Origin: Chlorokybus atmophyticus
Lineage: Eukaryota; Streptophyta; Chlorokybophyceae; Chlorokybales; Chlorokybaceae
NCBI GenBank assembly: GCA_009103225.1
Contig: RHPI01000026.1
Coordinates: forward strand, 147,578 to 211,577
Direction: 5' to 3'
Length of the DNA stretch: 64,000 bases
Part shown: positions 59,417-64,000 of the stretch, piece after piece
How positions within the stretch are numbered: the stretch's first letter is position 1
How the letters are laid out: every line of letters begins with the position of its first letter
The notes under the pieces: model-generated
Database searches by the model: none
Seen by the model: only the letters and a program-made list of their open reading frames with translations
What the model was told of the DNA's origin: nothing
Made by a program: the position numbers and the translations under genes

Positions 59417-62400
59417 TTACGCTACAGCATAAGCAGGGGTTGGGCGCTGCGTTGACGCATACTTCCTTGTTATATACCTGGACCAAGCACCAAGCCATGC
59501 CAACATCAGCATCATAGCATGGAATCACAGAAAGGACACAACTAGGACACAACTATGCATGACAAAAGACCCTACCGGAAGAAATCGCGCCACAGCAGCT
59601 CAAACACAAGCCAGTTCAGCCCTCCTCTGTTGCTGTCTTCAGCAGAGGATGCGACTGCGCCGCCGGCTGCCTTCAGGTCTTCGTACATCCTTCGGGGAGA
59701 GAGGCAGCCCATGGCCAGCCATGGCGATATCTTGCACGAGAAGTTAGCGCCATACTGCTTGTCAGCGGCCAAGCTGTCCTTGGCGCCACGCATGGCACTG
59801 ACAGCATCAGCCACAAAAGTGCGAAGGCGTTCTAGAGCCTCTTTCTCCCCTCCAATCAGCGAAGGGGCTCCTGCGGTGTCCTGGTACAGCATGCTGCCAA
59901 GCGTGAGTTTGCGTTGCTGCATACGATAAGGCGCAGTCATCGCTGATGGTTAAAGCACCAAATTCAGTCACGCATCCCGTCATGTGGACAAGACTCACAA
60001 GCGGGAACTGTTACTTTATCATCACTGTTTCTTGTTGGTGTGTGCATGCCTACATGACACTTCGCCACCAGCAAAGTACCTGACCAACGGATGTTGAAGA
60101 CAGGCCAAGCTGGTCCAATGTAGGAATGTCTCCCAACTCAAGAGATCCTTGGGCAGGAAGCCGTTTCAACTCGGCGACTGGAACTGTCTTCCTGATGGCA
60201 ACGTTTTGCACCTGCTCGCGGAAGGCGCCATAGTTCGATGGCATGTCATTCAGCTTGAACGGTAGATCATCCAAATGGTAGAGCGTGCTGCCCCAAGAAG
60301 CCTTGAACTCCACGCCAATCTTCTTGAGGACGGCTTGCACCTGATGTTGATTGGCAGTTACAAGCGTGCAGAGGTAGACCATGCCAATGACTGCCAAACC
60401 GCGGGGTGAACTTGCAACAATTACCTGTTCCTCTGCTTGCACATCCTCACGTGTGACTTCCTGGTGAGTGTACACAGCCTCAGCTCCAACCTGGCAAGGA
60501 AACAATTCAAACAAAAAGAACTCCAAGCGAATTGGAATTGAAATTTGCATAAACTGTCAGGGACGCTGCCCACGATGAACAATGCTGCCATGAACCATCA
60601 CATAAACAATATTTGCTCGTGTAAGTGACATTACAAGAGACAAAGAAGCCAATGGCCCCTCACAACTACAATACTGACGCTGCAATGTGTACTGTAGCGT
60701 AAAGTTGTGTGCACATGATAGCAAACTACAACGTGTGACTTTGCAAATTTGACCCGCATCTGACCTGGCGCCTTGATGCACCACAGCCATGATGCGCGAC
60801 TAACTGTTGCTGAAAATGACTTACTTGCTTGGCAATGTCTGCCAACACCTCTTCAGGCTTGCCAATACGCACGACAAGGTCGGTTCCATGCTGCTGCAGG
60901 CTTGCGCGCAAGTCTGAGACACACTCGCGCAAAAACTTGGCTCGATACGGGCCGGTCTTGTCAAAACCGGAGGCAGACTTGCCATAGTCCCGTGGGTCGA
61001 ATATATACAAAGGTACTACAGAAGAGGCCTCCTCATTCGCATGCAGAAAGGCCTCATTGTCATGGACGCGCAGGTCGTTGCGGAACCACGAGATGACAGC
61101 ACCACGCATGCCTCCAGCACCGGGAGGACGCCTGCTCTTGCGGCCACTGCACAGAGCAATAGCACCAGCATGCTTGCTTAGAATGCGTGCGGCTTGACAT
61201 GGGCAGGCTAGTAACTAGGTGTTTGGGTGGTTGATGCAGCTAAGGTGTGATAGCATACGAAACAATACTTTGGCTTTTGCTGATGACTCACGCAGGAGTG
61301 TGTTTAGGGTTACGACTCATAGCATGTCACTTACCTGTCCTTGTCAAGAGATAGGTCGTTGAACAGAGAGATGTTGGCTTGCTTCAACTCGAAGCTTGGT
61401 TTGTCCATTGTCAGCGCTGACACGGTGGCAAACTTCACAGATAACGACGACATGTTGGCCACTGCTGAGTTACCAGCAGACTTGCTCGGCATGCTGGGTG
61501 CTTGCTTCTTTACAATCTGCTGCGCAATGGATGCCTTCAACTTGCTCGCTGGTGCACGGATAGCGCTTGGCGCACCCAAAGACCGTGATGCCAGCGACAT
61601 GGACGCAAATGGCAGCGCAGACGCAATGGCACAGAACTGCGGCTGAACTGCCAAGGCGGAAACCTCTTGTGCGCACGAAGTTGGAGCACTAACAACGGGT
61701 GCCAACTGAATGTTAGCAGTGTGCTTGGGAGCGGCAACTTGTGCAGCACAAAGCTGAGCGCTCTGCATGCTGCGCATGTTTGCGTCCATGACCATGTTAA
61801 ACTGGGAGAAAGCGGCAGAAGCTGGGCGCTGAGCTCGCAGATCAACGCGTTTCGTGACCATGAATCTGGTGTTGTCCGCACCCTGCGCAGTGAGGGCTTC
61901 ATGGAGCTGAGCGGCATCCTCCGCGACACTCAACATGGCTGGAGGCTGCTTCCGCAGACAAGTGGAGCAAGCTGAAAAGATGCGCAACTGCAACAACAAG
62001 CAAGTGAGTAGGACTGCGACTGTGTTACACAACTCCAGCATTTAGAAAGGTTTACGAACTTAGTACTCAATACTTGTGTAGCAAGTACACATCGTGCACT
62101 TGCATACAACCGGTCACTCATGCATTTGCCTCACCTGGAGCGCAGACAGCTGCTCAGCAGCCTCCTCCTGTGTCATGCTATCAGCGTCAACAACGAGCAC
62201 TGCCTTCTGCCAGACCCGCTCTCCAAATGCACGGCTGATGCCGTTGATCACATTCTCGTTGCTATCAGCAAGGGAGCATGCAATGACGACCGCATCAACA
62301 GCTGTCTTTCGCCTGCACAGATCGTTGGCAACAGCAGCGACCTCCGCAGCAGTTGTGAGCTGGCCAGCCGCCAGAACAGTCGCGCCATCTTCCGCTGTGT

Positions 62401-62884
62401 GCAGCTGCAATTGCCCCTGGCTGACACTCTGCAACAAAAACAGATGACTTTGGCAGGTGTGTGAGTGTGTTTGCAATCAAAGCAGCGGCGGCCAGCATCC
62501 AATGCACATCATGTCAACAACATGCACAACATGTCAACAACAAACAGAGCACACTCTCATCTGAGCATGTGCTTCCGAAATGGTGTGCTCAATATCAAAA
62601 TCACAACCTCATCGACTTGCGTAAACACCGTGCAGGCAAAGGCCAGAGTGCTGCATAGATGAAGCGCAAGCTGACTCCATCAACTACTCCGCTGTGTGAC
62701 GCACCTGCGCAGGCTGCTTGCCGAGGAGAGCGCGCACGGCGCCGGTTGTGTCCGCGCACCCAGCGCCGAGCACGAGGGCGCTGCTGAGCTGGGCCTCCCG
62801 CAGCGCCATGACGAGCGACACCGACGCCAATGCCAACGACAGCACCGCCGCAGCACACCAGCACAGCCAACAGCAGGAAACCAT
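59417..62884 (-). CDS. PHR2: PHR2-type photolyase/cryptochrome-like protein with a long N-terminal extension
   Basis: The photolyase part starts near 61109 with MRGAVISWFRNDLRVHDNEA. It continues with VVPLYIFDPRDYGKSASGFD, LVVRIGKPEEVLADIAK and EAVYTHQEVTREDVQAE, then ASWGSTLYHLDDLPFK and SNYGAFREQVQN. Near the end are FSCKISPWLAMGCLSPRRMY and LNWLVFELLWRDFF. A GT donor at about 59579 splices in phase to RYITRKYASTQRP, ending PAYAVA at TAA 59417-59419. Plant PHR2 also stops soon after WRDFFRFITKKY, so the missing C-terminal FAD-binding domain is a family trait and not damage here. The extension (62.9-61.15 kb) joins by good splice sites and adds about 330 residues without recognised motifs. 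PHR2 function is poorly known; plastid location is inferred. Confidence 0.85.
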
Positions 62885-63069
62885 GCGGATGCTTTTCTGT
62901 GACGCAAACAGCGTTGATTACAGCTGCATACTTCTGAACACGTTCAATTACAGCTCAAGACACACCAGATAACGATGATATCTTCCTGCACTCTCTTTTT
63001 TGTAAGGATATCTGCTTTCTAGATACATACTAGCCGTCTTGTTTCACACGGGGTGCCGGCGTGGACAGC

Positions 63070-64000
63070 ATGGCGGAGGTGGGAGGCGGCGGCGGTGCCG
63101 GCGATGGTGATGGGGAAGCTGGGAAGGCGCAGAGGGAACCCGGTTCCACGGTTAGGAAGCTGGTGCAGCACCTGGACGCGTTCCGGGGCGCCAGCGTGGA
63201 GGAGCACAAGTCCTGATTGAAAAACACCCTGAGCAAGGTGCATGCCCTTCGCGGAGTTGCGCACAACCTGTTGCTTCACACACGCCATGCATGAAAACTT
63301 ACAGCTACGCGGCAAGTACACAAACATTAATTATCGCAAGCATGCCCAGAGATCAGCATGTGTACGTTTGGGTGCACCTTTGTTTTGTTGATTGCCTATC
63401 AATACATCATTCCATGTTATCTTGGTTGCTGTATTGGTACTCATGTTCTGCACTAAACCTTTGGGCGTTTGTTGTGATTGGTACAGCTGTTCAACCTTGG
63501 CAAGGCAAAGCCAGTAAAGAAGAAGGGGGACGTTGTGCCGCACGTCCACAGTGTGCTCAGGATCAGGGCGCAGCGCGGTTTGCAACAAGTAAGCAGACAA
63601 GCAACTTTACATTTTGACATCAACATGTAGCTTGTCGTCTTATTCTTTCTTCTGTAGTCTCGCATCTTGTCTATCGTCCCTCTCTGCTGTCGTGTCACAA
63701 CATGCATGACAACTGCTGCCAAAGGACAGGCTCTGTCAGTACACACCATACACCTGTGCTGCCCAACATGTACGGCAGGTTGTTACTCACACTGCTGCTG
63801 TTGTACTCAGGCTAAGCATTCATGACATCTGCTTCCTATTCGCGGTTAGAATTCGTGACGGACATTCGCCACAACCACTGATTGTGGAGGCCATGACCTG
63901 ATACTCGGCTATCTGTGGATAGGAACCGCTCGCTAGATTGGACTCTCACTTAATGTATTGACAGACTTCTCACGGCGTTGTTGAGACTGAGTCTTGTTCT
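63070..64000 (+). CDS. 5' part of an unknown gene running toward the window end
   Basis: ATG at 63070 gives MAEVGGGGGAGDGDGEAGKA, then STVRKLVQHLDAFRGASVEE and HKS before a TGA at 63214-63216. Beyond the TGA the same frame stays protein-like (LKNTLSKVHALRGVAHNL). The AAG at 63235-63237 ends at a possible GTGCAT donor. A later exon (about 63487-63590, between CAG and GTAAGC) reads LFNLGKAKPVKKKGDVVPHV. No family recognised. The gene starts about 185 bp from PHR2 on the other strand. Confidence 0.4.

Noticed and set aside
59417-59600. Photolyase gene truncated by TAG directly after RDFFR
   Set aside because: The apparent TAG is part of a GTAGGG donor. The next exon (RYITRKYAS...PAYAVA) restores the short C-terminus normal for PHR2, so this is not a truncation.

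Overview
This is a eukaryotic nuclear window. Most recognisable genes are split into short exons by GT-AG introns of roughly 100-400 bases. There is no operon structure, and the intergenic DNA is full of CA/TG-rich, GA and CCG microsatellites. The best clue to the organism is a set of chloroplast genes. A chlorophyll b reductase of the NOL/NYC1 type, a PHR2-type photolyase-like protein and a DUF1350 alpha/beta-hydrolase with a plastid-like leader all point to the green lineage. A secreted protein joins serine/proline-rich, EGF-like and PAN-like segments, which would suit an alga. I read the window as green-algal DNA but cannot name a species. Two runs of N (12415-12858 and 42475-42538) and one isolated N at about 46711 show that it is a draft assembly.

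Layout. 1-12.3 kb is an accessory, decayed region. It holds a possible terminal exon with an 11-residue repeat (25-783), a broken coiled-coil reading frame, a complete Ty3/gypsy chromovirus (2899-9869) with LTRs and a 5-bp target-site duplication, fragmented minus-strand reading frames and an IS630/Tc1-mariner transposase remnant. The chromovirus sits inside an older minus-strand reading frame. From 12.9 kb onward ordinary genes dominate: an SMP (seed-maturation-protein) domain fragment, an acidic protein of unknown function, NOL (-), an IMPACT/YigZ family protein (+), an SMP-domain protein (-), a plastid-like membrane protein of unknown function (+), a 2-oxoglutarate/Fe(II) oxygenase (-), a DUF1350 hydrolase (+), a PLP-dependent serine/threonine ammonia-lyase (-), myo-inositol-1-phosphate synthase (-), a secreted modular protein (+), an uncertain Gln-rich protein (-), the splicing factor WBP11 (-), a TTC39/IML2 TPR protein (+), PHR2 (-) and the start of another gene (+).

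Architecture. Genes often alternate strand. Head-to-head pairs share very short spacers: NOL/IMPACT about 105 bp, oxygenase/DUF1350 about 150-190 bp, WBP11/TTC39 about 280 bp, PHR2/unknown about 185 bp. Several spacers, mainly where genes meet tail-to-tail, carry long perfect inverted repeats (16 to 45 bp arms). A separate dispersed repeat of about 100 bp occurs in at least four spacers. Exon boundaries were placed by eye, so gene ends are firm only where a start or stop codon is named.
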